From Streptoalloteichus tenebrarius (lineage in GTDB: Bacteria; Actinomycetota; Actinomycetes; Mycobacteriales; Pseudonocardiaceae), in contig NZ_JAMTCP010000016.1 of NCBI RefSeq assembly GCF_024171885.1, positions 56,610-120,609 of the forward strand: a DNA stretch of 64,000 nt, read 5' to 3'. Positions 36,352-45,249 of this stretch are shown piece after piece. The translations under genes were made by a program, and so were the position numbers. Under the pieces are notes generated by a model. That model saw only the letters and a program-made list of their open reading frames with translations, did not search any database and was not told where the DNA came from. How positions within the stretch are numbered: the first letter of the stretch is position 1; each line of letters begins with the position of its first letter.

Positions 36352-36774
36352 GTGACACACGGGGGCGACGAGGACCAGGCGCTGGAGTTGGCCCGCGTGC
36401 TGGTCGGCGTCGCCGAGCGGCTGAAGGTCGAGTTCGCCTCGGCCGTGCACGACGTTGGCCTCACCCCCCAACAGGCGGGACTGCTCATCTGGCTCAGGGA
36501 GCCCACGCCGATGCGCGTGCTCGCCGACCACCTGCGCTGCGACGCCTCGAACGTCACCGGCATCGTCGATCGCCTGGAGGTCAAGGGGTACGTGGGTCGG
36601 AAGGCCGATCCCCGCGACCGGAGGGTCAAACTGGTCGTGCTGACCCCGGAGGGCGAGGAGGTCGCCGGGCGCCTGCGCCGGGGTGTCGGCGAACGGGACG
36701 CGGTGCTGGCCGGGCTCACCACCGGGCAGCGCCGCCAGCTCCTCGACCTCCTCCGCCCCCTCGTCGACGACTGA
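36352..36774 (+). CDS. MarR-family regulator
   Basis: 140 residues. The winged helix is clear (VLADHLRCDASNVTGIVDRL and wing DPRDRRVKLVVLTPEG). A TAGGCT box at 36340 precedes the GTG by 6 nt, so the transcript is likely leaderless. The neighbours are the M20 peptidase upstream and a convergent membrane protein. Target unknown. Confidence 0.85.
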   Translation: MTHGGDEDQALELARVLVGVAERLKVEFASAVHDVGLTPQQAGLLIWLREPTPMRVLADHLRCDASNVTGIVDRLEVKGYVGRKADPRDRRVKLVVLTPEGEEVAGRLRRGVGERDAVLAGLTTGQRRQLLDLLRPLVDD

Positions 36775-36792
36775 CGTCGCCACGCGGCGACG

Positions 36793-37356
36793 CTACGGAG
36801 CCCCGACCGGCGCCGACCGGGAGATGTCCCGCGTCGCCTCCTCCGGCAACAGATGGCTGAGGAGGAGCTTCACCAGCATCACCGGGGCGAACCAGGAGAT
36901 CGCGGCGGGAACGGTGGTCAGGGCCGTGACCACGGTCAGGGCGAGTGCCGTCACGCCGAACGCGACCGGCCGACGCGACCGGTCCGGCGCGCACACCACG
37001 GCCACGGCCGAGGCGAGGGACACCGCGTAGACCGTGGCCGCCGTCGTCCACGGCAAGCCCGGCACGACCAGGGCCAGCAGGAAGGGCTGGACGTGGACCG
37101 CGACGAAGACCAGGTGGTGCCGGTTGGTGCGGCCCTCGCGGTGGTACCAGCGCTTGGCCGAGTGGGTGGCGTTGACGACGGCGCCGCCGAACAGGTCGAA
37201 GGCGACCAGCGCGACGACGACCACGGCGAGCAGGGGCAGGCCGGCGTGGAGCGTGAGGGCCAGGGCCGCCACCGCGCCGGCGCCGGCGGCGCCGAAGCTG
37301 GCGACGACCTCGCCCCGGGAGGCGCCGGGAGCGACCAGGCGTTCGACCAGGGTCAT
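36793..37356 (-). CDS. membrane protein, function unknown
   Basis: 187 residues with about five hydrophobic segments. A conserved-looking polar segment (NATHSAKRWYHREGRTNRHH) lies between the second and third helix and could bind a metal or lipid through its His residues. The ATG at 37356 has GAAGGGAAACCACGC upstream. The family is not named here; it looks like a conserved actinobacterial integral membrane protein. Confidence 0.7.
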   Translation of the reverse strand: MTLVERLVAPGASRGEVVASFGAAGAGAVAALALTLHAGLPLLAVVVVALVAFDLFGGAVVNATHSAKRWYHREGRTNRHHLVFVAVHVQPFLLALVVPGLPWTTAATVYAVSLASAVAVVCAPDRSRRPVAFGVTALALTVVTALTTVPAAISWFAPVMLVKLLLSHLLPEEATRDISRSAPVGAP

Positions 37357-37643
37357 GCGTGGTTTCCCTTCAGGATCGGGCCGACGGCGGTCCCGTCTCG
37401 GTGAACGGCAGATGGGAGATGATCAGCCGCACCGGGAACCGCTCGGTGGCGTCCCATGTCCAGCGGGGACCCTGATCCCCGTTCGGCCGTCACGTCCTCG
37501 ATCTCCGAGGTGTCGTAGCCCTGTCGGGCGAAACCGCCGGGCGCGTCGTGAATCTCCGCCCGTCGGGCGGCCTGTCCGCTCTCCTGGGCATGTCGGGATC
37601 ATGGCCGATCGACCGAGCGTGATCGAGGGAGTTGTCGGCGTCG
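37357..37643. other. intergenic region with possible decayed coding sequence
   Basis: The reverse strand shows protein-like stretches in two frames (for example WDATERFPVRLIISHLPF near the right-hand stop and APGGFARQGYDTSEIEDVT upstream) with no single open frame joining them. This may be a frameshifted remnant, but I do not recognise the family. Confidence 0.3.
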
Positions 37644-38465
37644 TCACCGCGGTGGCGCGGCCCCGTCGAACCGGATCACGGCCAGGCTCTGGTCGTCGTG
37701 CCGCTTCGAGCGCGGCCACCGCCGCCCGTCCGGATCGCTCTCCTCGGCGGCCCTGACCCGGTCCAGCACGGCGTCGGGGCCGTGCCGCTCGGCGCAGGCG
37801 AGGAGGGCGGACCAGTCGGGGAAGACGCCGTAGTCCTCGACCCCGCAGGACACCCCGTCGCTGGCCATGACCACCGCGCGCACGTCGGCCCTCGGCCAGC
37901 TCGCGCGCACCGCCTGGTGGGCGGCGGCGGGCACGGCCTCGGCGACCCAGAACCCGCCCTCCCGGTTGCGCCACTCCCGCACCCCGCGCGCGGAGGCGAC
38001 GAGAGTCGCCCAGTGCTCGTCGTCGAAGCCGCCGCCGGCACGCAGTCGAGGCCCGTAGGCGACGGTGCGGGGAACCTGGGCCAGGCGGTGGTCGGCCACC
38101 ACGTGCACGTCGGCGTCGGTGAACGCGACGACCGGGCTGTCCGCGAGAACCAGCCCCTCCACCACCTCGTCGTCCCAGCGCACCAGGGCGACCGTGCTCG
38201 ACGGGGACTCGCCCGGTCGGAGGTCGTGTGTGGTGACGACGTCCTCGATGGCGGCGGCGAGGACGTCGGCGAGGTCCGTGCCCGTCCCGTCGGCCAGGCG
38301 GGTCCGCAGCGCCTCGCCGAGCCGCTCGGCGTACCAGCCGCCGTCGTGGGCGGTGGGCAGCAGGGTCGTGGCCCCGTCGAGCAGCGCGACGGCGTTCGGG
38401 AGGACCACGACCCGGTCCTCGGTGCGTCCGGCCCCCGGCCGCTCGGCGATCATGACTCGTGGCAT
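37644..38465 (-). CDS. PP2C-like protein phosphatase
   Basis: 273 residues. The PP2C metal motifs are visible as LLDGATT, MASDGVS and the C-terminal HDDQSLAVIRF. The N-terminal RxxGxD-type motif is degenerate (ERPGAGRTEDRVV). Such proteins dephosphorylate Ser/Thr targets; the shortened N-terminus makes activity less certain. It starts 1 nt after the YczE-like gene stop, so they are one transcript. Confidence 0.75.
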   Translation of the reverse strand: MPRVMIAERPGAGRTEDRVVVLPNAVALLDGATTLLPTAHDGGWYAERLGEALRTRLADGTGTDLADVLAAAIEDVVTTHDLRPGESPSSTVALVRWDDEVVEGLVLADSPVVAFTDADVHVVADHRLAQVPRTVAYGPRLRAGGGFDDEHWATLVASARGVREWRNREGGFWVAEAVPAAAHQAVRASWPRADVRAVVMASDGVSCGVEDYGVFPDWSALLACAERHGPDAVLDRVRAAEESDPDGRRWPRSKRHDDQSLAVIRFDGAAPPR

Positions 38466-38466
38466 G

Positions 38467-39114
38467 TCAGGCGAGCGTACGCACCGGGGGCGCGACAGGG
38501 GTGGAGACCACGACGCGGGGCAGGAAGAGCTGGATCAGGGGCCCGATCGCCAACGCGTACACCACCGTGCCGGCCCCGACCGTCCCGCCGAGCAGCCAGC
38601 CCACCGCGAGCACGGACACCTCGATCCCGGTCCGCACCACCCGGACCGACCACCCGGTGCGCGCGCAGAACCCGGTCATCAGGCCGTCGCGGGGGCCGGG
38701 GCCGAGCCGCGCGCCGATGTAGGCGGCACTGGCCAGTCCATTGAGGACGACACCGGAGAGCAACAGTCCGATCCTGGCCGGCAACGACGAGGGTGTGGGG
38801 AGCAGCGCCAGGGTCAGGTCGACGGAGAGCGCGATCATCACGACGTTGGAGACCGTGCCCACTCCGGGGCGCTGACGCATCGGGATCCACAGCAGCAACA
38901 CGGCGACGCCGGTCATGGCGGTGATCAGTCCGAAGCTGAGGCCGGACCGTTTGGTCAGGCCCTCGTGCAGCACGTCCCACGGGTCCAGGCCCAGCTCGGC
39001 GCGGACCTGCATGCCCATGGACGCGCCGTAGAGGGCCAGGCCCCCGAAGAGTTGGAGGAGCCGGCGCGCCGGCCGGTGGGACAGCGGCAACGGGGTGAGA
39101 TCGGGACTGGCCAT
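38467..39114 (-). CDS. YczE/YitT-family membrane protein
   Basis: 215 residues with five to six hydrophobic segments. The family pattern LGLDPWDVLHEGL and the later GLGPRDGLMTG-like segment (GPGPRDGLMTGF) are visible. YczE homologues are typically encoded divergently from a MocR regulator (YczR), as here. The ATG at 39114 is chosen over an in-frame start at 39156 because the latter would cross the operator. Confidence 0.8.
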   Translation of the reverse strand: MASPDLTPLPLSHRPARRLLQLFGGLALYGASMGMQVRAELGLDPWDVLHEGLTKRSGLSFGLITAMTGVAVLLLWIPMRQRPGVGTVSNVVMIALSVDLTLALLPTPSSLPARIGLLLSGVVLNGLASAAYIGARLGPGPRDGLMTGFCARTGWSVRVVRTGIEVSVLAVGWLLGGTVGAGTVVYALAIGPLIQLFLPRVVVSTPVAPPVRTLA

Positions 39115-39150
39115 GGCCTCATCAAAGGGGCCATTGGCCTGGCATTGAAG

Positions 39151-39172
39151 AGCCAATTCTGCGAAATTGGCT
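39151..39172. promoter_or_regulatory. candidate MocR operator between yczE and mocR genes
   Basis: Perfect 8-bp arms AGCCAATT / AATTGGCT with a 6-nt spacer, ending 3 nt before the mocR ATG. A further ATTGGC copy at 39133 points the same way. Repeated ATTGGC half-sites fit the way MocR proteins bind. Confidence 0.6.
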
Positions 39173-39174
39173 TG

Positions 39175-40629
39175 ATGGAACCAGTGTTCTCGACGGGTGG
39201 TCGGGTCTCCGGCGCGTCATTGGCCCGCCTTCTGGGCGCCTGGCGACAGGGCGACCGCCGGGGCTCGGCCGACCTCGCCGGCGCGGTCCGGGTGCTCGTG
39301 CTCGACGGGCGGCTCACCGTGGGGACCCGGCTGCCCGCGGAACGCGAGCTGGCCGACGCGCTCGGCGTGAGCCGCACCCTCGTCACCGCCGCGCTGGACC
39401 GGCTCAGGGAGGACGGGCTCGTCGCCAGTCGGCGCGGCGCCGGGACCTGGATCGCGATGCCGGTCGGCTCGGCGCGGCCGGGCGGGACGGGGACCGCGTC
39501 CGCCCCCGACATGCTGGACCTGAGCTGTGCCTCGCCGCCCGCCCTCCCGGAGATCGCGAGCGCGTTCGACGCCGCCCGCTCCCGGATGCCCGCGCTGTTC
39601 GCCGAGCCCGGATACCTCCCCCTGGGGCTGCCCGAGCTGCGGGAGCGCATCGCCGAGCGGTACACCGCGCGCGGTCTGCCCACCCACGCCGACCAGGTGC
39701 TCGTCACGAACGGCGCCCAGCACGCGTTCGCGCTCGCCCTGCGGATGCTCGTCGGGCCGGGTGACCGCGTGCTCATGGAGAACCCGAGCTACCCCAACGC
39801 CATCGACGCGGTACGGGCCAGCCACGCGCTACCCGTCGCGGTGGCCGTGACCGACGAGGGATGGGACGTCGAGGGGATGGAGGTCATGCTGCGGCAGGCC
39901 GCGCCCCGCCTCGCCTTCCTCATGCCCGACTTCCACAACCCGACCGGCACCTACCTGGACGCCGCCGGGCGGGAACGGCTCGGGGCGGCGGCGCGCCGCA
40001 CCAGGACACCGGTCTTCGTCGACGAGACCCTCGTCGACCTGGCCCTGGAACCGGACGTGGTCGAGGCCCCGCCGCTGGCCGCGTTCGCCGAGGACCTGGT
40101 GATCACCGCCGGCTCGGCCAGCAAGACCTACTGGGGCGGCCTGCGACTGGGGTGGGTGCGCGCGCCCGTCGAGATGGCGCGGCGCATGGTCGCGATCCGA
40201 CCGGCGCTCGACCTCGGATCGCCCGTGCTGGAACAGCTCGTGCTCGCCGAGCTGTTGGCGGCCCCGGCCACGGTGTTGGACCGGCGGCGGGCGGAGTTCC
40301 GCCGACGCCGGGACGTGTTCGTCGCGGAGCTGCGGGAGCGGTGTCCGGCGTGGGAGGTCCCGACCCCGGCCGGTGGCCTCGCGCTGTGGTGCCGGCTCGA
40401 CGGCCCGGTGAGCACCCGACTGGCCGTCGCCGCCGAGGGCCTGGGTGTGCTCGTCGCGCCGGGGTCGAGGTTCGCGGTGACCGGTGGCCTCGAACACCAC
40501 ATGCGCCTGCCGTTCACGGCGCCCGAGGACCAGTTGGCGGACGCCGCCCGGCGACTCGGGCTCGCCGCGTCGGCGGTGGGGGGAACGTCGCTGGCGGCCG
40601 AGCCGCTGGCCGGCCTGGCCATCACCTGA
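39175..40629 (+). CDS. MocR-family (GntR-aminotransferase) regulator
   Basis: 484 residues. The GntR HTH (about 35-100; LPAERELADALGVSRTLVTAALDRLREDG, shown in part) is joined to a fold-type I aminotransferase domain (about 120-460). The PLP lysine is in GSASKTYWGGLRLGW; PDFHNPTG and VDETLVDL are also present. MocR proteins use PLP as an effector. Divergent from a YczE membrane protein, it is the YczR type. The ATG at 39175 follows the operator dyad directly. Confidence 0.88.
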   Translation: MEPVFSTGGRVSGASLARLLGAWRQGDRRGSADLAGAVRVLVLDGRLTVGTRLPAERELADALGVSRTLVTAALDRLREDGLVASRRGAGTWIAMPVGSARPGGTGTASAPDMLDLSCASPPALPEIASAFDAARSRMPALFAEPGYLPLGLPELRERIAERYTARGLPTHADQVLVTNGAQHAFALALRMLVGPGDRVLMENPSYPNAIDAVRASHALPVAVAVTDEGWDVEGMEVMLRQAAPRLAFLMPDFHNPTGTYLDAAGRERLGAAARRTRTPVFVDETLVDLALEPDVVEAPPLAAFAEDLVITAGSASKTYWGGLRLGWVRAPVEMARRMVAIRPALDLGSPVLEQLVLAELLAAPATVLDRRRAEFRRRRDVFVAELRERCPAWEVPTPAGGLALWCRLDGPVSTRLAVAAEGLGVLVAPGSRFAVTGGLEHHMRLPFTAPEDQLADAARRLGLAASAVGGTSLAAEPLAGLAIT

Positions 40630-41157
40630 GACGGGGCGGGCGGCGCGGAAACGGGGCGGAACGGGAAAGAGGTGGCCCCCACCGGAGTGGAGACCACCTC
40701 TTTCGCCGTCGGGCACGGCCCCTCGTCGTGCCCGACGACGTGACGTCCCGTTACGGGAACCGTCGGTCCGACCGCGCGCCCCGCCGACCGGGGGCGGTCC
40801 GTGGGGCGGTGGGTCGGCAGCCCCGGCGTCGCGGGGGCAACGCGACGCCGGGGCCAGATCCCGTCGCGACCGGGCGCGGTCGGTCGGGACGGGTCTTTGC
40901 TGAGTGGAGCGCTCACGCCCCACCCTTCCGGGGCGGCTCACCCGGGGGACTGACTTGGTGCGCCGGTCCCGGTGGTTCGGGGCCGTCCGGCGCTGGCTGC
41001 GCCGGGGGCTCGCGGGGGATCGCGGGGTCGGGTTCCTCGACTGGCGGGGCCGTGGCCGGAACCGGCGTGGGGGACCGTGGTCGAAACCGGTCGGGGGACG
41101 CGCCGGGAACGCACGGGGACGGACCCGGCACACGCCGTGCCGCGGCGAGGCGCGCGA
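40630..41157. other. intergenic region with terminator
   Basis: No gene is firmly supported. A reverse-strand frame between about 40913 and 41157 has a Pro-rich composition and could be an out-of-frame extension of the following secreted protein. Confidence 0.4.
40665..40704. terminator. hairpin downstream of mocR
   Basis: 11-bp arms GAAAGAGGTGG / CCACCTCTTTC around an 18-nt loop, 35 nt after the mocR stop. Confidence 0.75.
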
Positions 41158-42528
41158 TCAGTCGGGCGAGGTGGCGGGGCGGCGGGGAAGACCGCCGACC
41201 GCGGCGGATCCCGCCGAGCGCTCGGCCCTCGTCCCGGCGGGCTCGGGGACCGACGGCTGGTGGAACAGCACACCGGCCACGCCGCGGGCACCGCCGGCCT
41301 CCTGCGCCCCGCCCGTCGCCAGGGAGGAGGGCGAGGGAAGGGGGAGCGGAGGCGGGTCGGGCAGCAGCGGCGTCCGGTTGTCGCCGTCCGGGACGGTGCC
41401 GTCGGCGTTCTCCACGCCGGTGTCGGCGGCCGTGGGCTCCGGCAGGGCCGACAGGGAGGGGATCCGCGGAACCCGGAGGGCGCCGGCCCCGCCGTCGACG
41501 TCGGTCGACGCCGTGGGCGAGGCGGGCGAGCCCACCGGTTCCGGGGCGGGGTCCGTCGGGTCGGTCGTCGTGTCCTCGGCTGGCGCGTCCTCGGCCGGCG
41601 CCGGGCCGTGGCCCGGTCGCGGGGCGGGCGGGCCGACGAGGGCGGGACCCGGCCGTCGGCCGGTCGCGGCGGAGCCGGGGTGCGAGGGCTGGTGCGGGCG
41701 GTGGGCGGGCGGGCCCGCCTGCTCGCCTCGCGCGTGGCCCTCGTCGAGGTCCTCGCCGAGGACGAACCCGTGTTCCATCCCGTCGTCCACCGACATCGCC
41801 GACATCGCCGACACAGCGGACACAGCGGACACAGCCGGCCCGCCCGCCGTGTCGGAGGCCTCGGCCAGACCGGTCAGCGGCGCGGGCAACGGGAGGTCGG
41901 CCAGCCGGCCCTCGAGTCGTTCGAGGTGTTCGAGGCGGACCTCGGTGGCGCGGCCCAGCGGGTCGGCCCACGGCCCGAACCCGGAACCGGCCGGCGCCGC
42001 CGGCGTCGTCCCGCTCCTGACCCGGCCGACGTTCACCAGCCCGTTCGTGACCCCGCTGATACCGCCGCTGAGACCGCTGCCGATGTCGCTGGGGCCACCG
42101 GCACCGCTGATGCCATCGATGGCGCCGACCCCGCCGACGACGGCGCGGACGACGCCGAGAACACCGAGAACACCAGGGCCGTCCTGGCTGGTGTTGGTCG
42201 GCCTGCCGGCTCCTCCTGACGGGGCGACATCACCCCGCCGGTCGCACGGGTTCGGGAGGTTTCGTCCCAGGAGGCCCTGGTGACCGTGGACACCGGCCCG
42301 CGCCGGAGCTTCCGCCGGTCGCCCGTTCTGCTCCGCGACGACCGCCGGGCTCGACGAGCCGTCGCGGACCGGTGCCTCGGTCGCGGACGCGGTGGCGGTG
42401 CTGGCCAGCCAGGTCGCGGCGGTCAACCCCACGGTCAACCCGCCGACGGCGGCCAACCGCAGCACGGCGACGCGCAGCCTCTCTCCCCAGCCGCGCGCAG
42501 TGCCGGTGCCGCTCACCGCCACCACCAC
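41158..42528 (-). CDS. secreted low-complexity protein, function unknown
   Basis: 456 residues. A signal-peptide-like helix (about 18-45, ending near TATASATEA) is followed by a Gly/Ala/Pro-rich mature chain. A repeated Ser-Ala-Val/Met tract (SAVSAVSAVSAMSAMS) appears at about residue 240, and the last ~150 residues are Pro-rich. Only one or two cysteines are present (LPNPCDRR). The start is one of several in-frame GTG codons at 42513-42528. No family is recognised. It may be a cell-wall-spanning or adhesive protein. Confidence 0.6.
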   Translation of the reverse strand: MVVAVSGTGTARGWGERLRVAVLRLAAVGGLTVGLTAATWLASTATASATEAPVRDGSSSPAVVAEQNGRPAEAPARAGVHGHQGLLGRNLPNPCDRRGDVAPSGGAGRPTNTSQDGPGVLGVLGVVRAVVGGVGAIDGISGAGGPSDIGSGLSGGISGVTNGLVNVGRVRSGTTPAAPAGSGFGPWADPLGRATEVRLEHLERLEGRLADLPLPAPLTGLAEASDTAGGPAVSAVSAVSAMSAMSVDDGMEHGFVLGEDLDEGHARGEQAGPPAHRPHQPSHPGSAATGRRPGPALVGPPAPRPGHGPAPAEDAPAEDTTTDPTDPAPEPVGSPASPTASTDVDGGAGALRVPRIPSLSALPEPTAADTGVENADGTVPDGDNRTPLLPDPPPLPLPSPSSLATGGAQEAGGARGVAGVLFHQPSVPEPAGTRAERSAGSAAVGGLPRRPATSPD

Positions 42529-43045
42529 CCGTCGCCAAACCCGGTCTCGTCACGAGTGCCCGAACTCTACCGATACTTCATGGTTGGCCCTGGCCTGCGG
42601 CTTCGCGAGGGCTGGCGGCAAGGAACACCCGGAAAGGCGGTGTACAGCCACCGTCCGTGGCCGTGGTCCGGGTGAGGGTCACCGAGCGTTCCCTCGCTGG
42701 GACGGGTGACGCGCCAGTCGCCTGGTCCGTCCTTTGTGGACGGACGTGGTCGGGTCGTTCCGAGTCTCAAGAGGACAGTTCCGCCTCCGGTGGGTGGGAG
42801 CCTGCCGGGTTCGGGGCCAGTAAACCCCGCTGCGACCGGGCCCGCTCGGTAACGCGCCGCCGAGAGGAGGACGCCGGGGCTCCGGAGTTGTCCACAGTCA
42901 CCCGAATTTGTCCACAGCGGAGCTTTGTCCTCTTGGGCGGGCTGCTGCGCGCGGATAGGCTGGACGCGGGGTCGCCCCCCAGGGCGGGTGGGGGCTGTCC
43001 GGGAGACGAGGAAGCTGATCTCCGGGTTGCTGTTCCTGGCTGGCG
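42529..43045. other. intergenic region left of the integrative element
   Basis: No gene is supported. The right-hand part holds the DnaA-box-containing repeat element at 42893, which is similar to the segment at the end of the window. Confidence 0.45.
42893..42990 (+). repeat. dispersed element with DnaA-box-like sites, copy A
   Basis: Begins CGGAGTTGTCCACAGTCACC, contains TTGTCCACA at 42898 and 42909, a TAGGCT box at 42956, and ends with CGCCCCCCAGGGCGGGTGGG plus GGCT. Copy B at 63871 has the same order and nearly the same blocks; the middle differs in length. Confidence 0.7.
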
Positions 43046-43132
43046 CGCGGGTCAGAGGAAGAGCTGCGAGAGGGTGTGGATCAGCAGGCCCGCGAGCGCG
43101 CCGACGACGGTGCCGTTGACGCGGATGAACTG
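43046..43132. repeat. attL: 87-bp direct repeat (left end of the integrative element)
   Basis: An 87-bp segment identical to 49372-49458. It encodes the last 27 codons and stop of the DUF445 protein on the reverse strand, so it is the displaced copy created when the element integrated. Confidence 0.92.
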
Positions 43133-43204
43133 ACCAAGATCAAGTTTACCGGCCCATAGCGCATCAGGTCGCATAGCGCAAACCCGCTGCTCAGGAGCGG
43201 GCAG

Positions 43205-43237
43205 CCCCCTCGGGCGCTTCTCCGGTGTCCGAGGGGG
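43205..43237. terminator. hairpin inside the left end of the element
   Basis: 9-bp arms CCCCCTCGG / CCGAGGGGG with a 15-nt loop. It may insulate the DUF445 remnant from the element. Confidence 0.5.
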
Positions 43238-43258
43238 TTCCCGCGCGTTCTCGACCTT

Positions 43259-43277
43259 GTGCTGACTTCGTGCTGAC
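43259..43277 (+). promoter_or_regulatory. candidate integrase arm sites, left end
   Basis: GTGCTGAC at 43259 and 43270, 11 nt apart, about 127 bp inside attL. The same 11-nt-spaced pair is found near attR. Confidence 0.55.
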
Positions 43278-43326
43278 GCTTCACCCCGGGCGGGGCCGAG
43301 CGGGCACATGTGATCAGAGAAGGCTG

Positions 43327-43357
43327 AGGGGGTACCCGCCTGACGGGTACCCCCTCG
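43327..43357 (-). terminator. terminator of the XRE-DUF397 pair
   Basis: A 13-bp perfect stem (GAGGGGGTACCCG / CGGGTACCCCCTC) with a 5-nt loop, 11 nt after the DUF397 gene stop. Confidence 0.85.
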
Positions 43358-43368
43358 GTATGTCAGGG

Positions 43369-43584
43369 TCAGCTCAGGTCGAGTAGCCCGGCCCTGATCG
43401 TGCGGACGAAGGACGTCCACTCGGCGCGGCTGAACAGAAGCGCCGCCCCGGTGGGGTTCTTGGAATCGCGGTAGGCCGTGACGGGTACGGCCAGCGGAGC
43501 GACCTCAACGCAGTCGTTTCCGCCGTTGCTCCGAGTGCTCTTGCGCCACGGAGTGACGACGTGCAAGTCAGGCGCAAGAATCAC
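43369..43584 (-). CDS. DUF397 domain protein
   Basis: 71 residues. The DUF397 signature is clear: W-R-K-S-T-R-S-N-G-G near the start, then NDCVEVAP, YRDSKNPTGAALLFS and a final WTSFVRTIRAG. Members pair with XRE regulators of the WhiJ/AbaA type and modulate development and antibiotic genes. It starts 4 nt after its XRE partner. Confidence 0.92.
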   Translation of the reverse strand: MILAPDLHVVTPWRKSTRSNGGNDCVEVAPLAVPVTAYRDSKNPTGAALLFSRAEWTSFVRTIRAGLLDLS

Positions 43585-43588
43585 GGGG

Positions 43589-44194
43589 TCACTCTCCTAG
43601 GTTTTGAATTTGCCGGTCAAGGAGTTGCAGCGTTTTCGCTTCCGGAAGCGCTGCCTTCCACACCTGGTCGAACGCCTTGACGTAGATGTCCGAGCCTGGT
43701 GGCCGGTCATGGTATACGCCTTCACTCAACACCTCCACGTAAACGAAGGTGGACGCGGGCTCGCCCAAATACAGGACGGTGAACGAGGTTCCGAGCGCCG
43801 TATACGCTCCAGCGTCGAACATGACCTCTTCCTGAAATATGTCGATTCGACGCGCGCCTGCCTCCAGCGCTGAATACGTCTGCACGTGCTCCGCTACAGG
43901 CACGGCAGCAGCCGGGTCACGCCTACGGGATTCGCGGCCCAACTCACGAACTTCGTGAGCCTCAGCCGGGCTCAGCGCGTAGAGGTCAACCAGCCGATCG
44001 ACCTCGGCCGGCGCGAGCTTGCGCTTCCCGCTTTCGACGAGTCCAACCTTCTGGACGTACGACCATTCCATGGCCGCCGCGACCTCGCCCTGACGCAGAC
44101 CGACGCGCTCTCGATAGCGGCGTGGCAAGGCTGCGCTCGGAGCAAGATCACCGATTGGACGAGAGAAACTGTGTGGTGACAGTTGTAGCTTCAC
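43589..44194 (-). CDS. XRE-family regulator with shortened DUF5753 domain
   Basis: 201 residues. The HTH covers about 22-80 (RYRERVGLRQGEVAAAMEWS, GLVESGKRKLAP). The C-terminal part matches only the end of DUF5753 (FDAGAYTALGTSFTVLYLGE and VYVEVLSEGVYHDRPPGS). The centre of that domain, normally with a PGLLQTxxYARA motif, is missing, so the protein is about 80 residues shorter than usual (about 280) with the frame kept. It pairs with the DUF397 gene. Whether the shortened protein can still sense its partner is unknown. The start codon is uncertain. Confidence 0.75.
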   Translation of the reverse strand: MKLQLSPHSFSRPIGDLAPSAALPRRYRERVGLRQGEVAAAMEWSYVQKVGLVESGKRKLAPAEVDRLVDLYALSPAEAHEVRELGRESRRRDPAAAVPVAEHVQTYSALEAGARRIDIFQEEVMFDAGAYTALGTSFTVLYLGEPASTFVYVEVLSEGVYHDRPPGSDIYVKAFDQVWKAALPEAKTLQLLDRQIQNLGE

Positions 44195-44346
44195 AGTCGC
44201 GGACCGGCACAGTGCGTGAGCAGCCCGGTACAGGACGCCACGGCAAGTGACGGGCTCGCTGTGGCGCAGCGCCGGTCAAGGAGAGCGCAGGGAGAAGCCG
44301 CACTGCGCCGGTCCGCGGCCAGGACTGAATCGACGAAGGGGGCTCG

Positions 44347-44631
44347 ATGAGCGCCGTAAGCGCACTCACCACGGATCCGGCAGTGGCAGTTGCCACAGCA
44401 GGCTTCGGGCTCGTGGCCTTGATCGTCGTGGGGACGCTGGTCCTGGTCGCTGTTGAGGAGTTACGTACTCGACGGCAAGACCGCCGGGCTGCCGCCGAGG
44501 CCGCCCGTTCCTCGCGAAGCTACAGGTGGAACACGCTGATCTGTCGCACCGGATTCGGGCATGGAACAGTGGAACGCTCAGCGGTCACAGCATGTGCGAG
44601 ACGACGGCACGACCTCCAAAAGCTTCTGTAG
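44347..44631 (+). CDS. small membrane protein
   Basis: 94 residues. One hydrophobic helix (about 12-36: AVATAGFGLVALIVVGTLVL, shown in part) is followed by a basic tail. AAGGGGGCTCG precedes the ATG. It is divergent from the XRE gene. The tail after residue 55 looks less natural, which may mean a frameshift. Function unknown. Confidence 0.55.
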   Translation: MSAVSALTTDPAVAVATAGFGLVALIVVGTLVLVAVEELRTRRQDRRAAAEAARSSRSYRWNTLICRTGFGHGTVERSAVTACARRRHDLQKLL

Positions 44632-44647
44632 GCGCGCGGTGACGATC

Positions 44648-45034
44648 ATGAGTACGATCGCTGACCTGTTGCCGTACCCGGGACAGCACCCCGGAGAGCC
44701 CCCTACCGCGATGCTTGCCCGCTGGGCGGACAATGCAACTCGTGACGCGCGAATGTACGAGCTGCGAGGGGAACAGGATCTTGCACGGCTGGCCTACCTC
44801 CGCGCGCTCATCTATGTCAGCGCAGCGGAGGAAGTCGATCTGGCCGGAGCTGACCGAGTGGTTGGCTCGCACCGAACGCTCGCGGCGGGACTCGCGCATG
44901 ACCTAAACGAACTCGAACGCGCGGGGGTCCCGATCGAGACCCTAGCCATGCCCTACATCATCGGCTGCGCTCACCAGGCCGTCGCCGCCGGCCTGAGCGG
45001 AGAACCGTGCGAGTACATCAAAAAGTGGTCCTGA
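44648..45034 (+). CDS. hypothetical helical protein
   Basis: 128 residues, soluble and mostly helical, with Ala/Leu-rich repeats such as EQDLARLAYLRALIYVSAAE. It follows the small membrane protein by 16 nt on the same strand and may be co-transcribed. The family is not recognised. The ATG has only a weak GGTGA site. Confidence 0.55.
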   Translation: MSTIADLLPYPGQHPGEPPTAMLARWADNATRDARMYELRGEQDLARLAYLRALIYVSAAEEVDLAGADRVVGSHRTLAAGLAHDLNELERAGVPIETLAMPYIIGCAHQAVAAGLSGEPCEYIKKWS

Positions 45035-45249
45035 TCGGGGCGCAGAGACTTCCGCAGTGATGACGGCACACCACACGGCGGAAGACAGGAAACCGCAACA
45101 GACTAGTAGGGAGGGGCCCTCACGCTTGTTGGACGCTACCGCCCCCCTGCCCTGATACCCCTGGGGTAGGAACAGGGCGGCAGCGGCACAGAGCGGGGGC
45201 GGACCTTGGGAGCAGAGCCCAAGATCCGCCCCCGCACCCAAGCGGAATA

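Noticed and set aside
40913..41157. Pro-rich reverse-strand frame as a frameshifted extension of the secreted protein at 41158
   Set aside because: Composition alone is not evidence in such G+C-rich DNA; no homology or slippery site was seen.
42372..43133. Forward frame running through the DnaA-box element and attL
   Set aside because: It is the antisense of the DUF445 3' end plus non-coding sequence; protein likeness is poor.
43369..44194. XRE-DUF397 pair as a toxin-antitoxin system
   Set aside because: The pair is a known regulatory type in actinomycetes; neither protein has toxin features.
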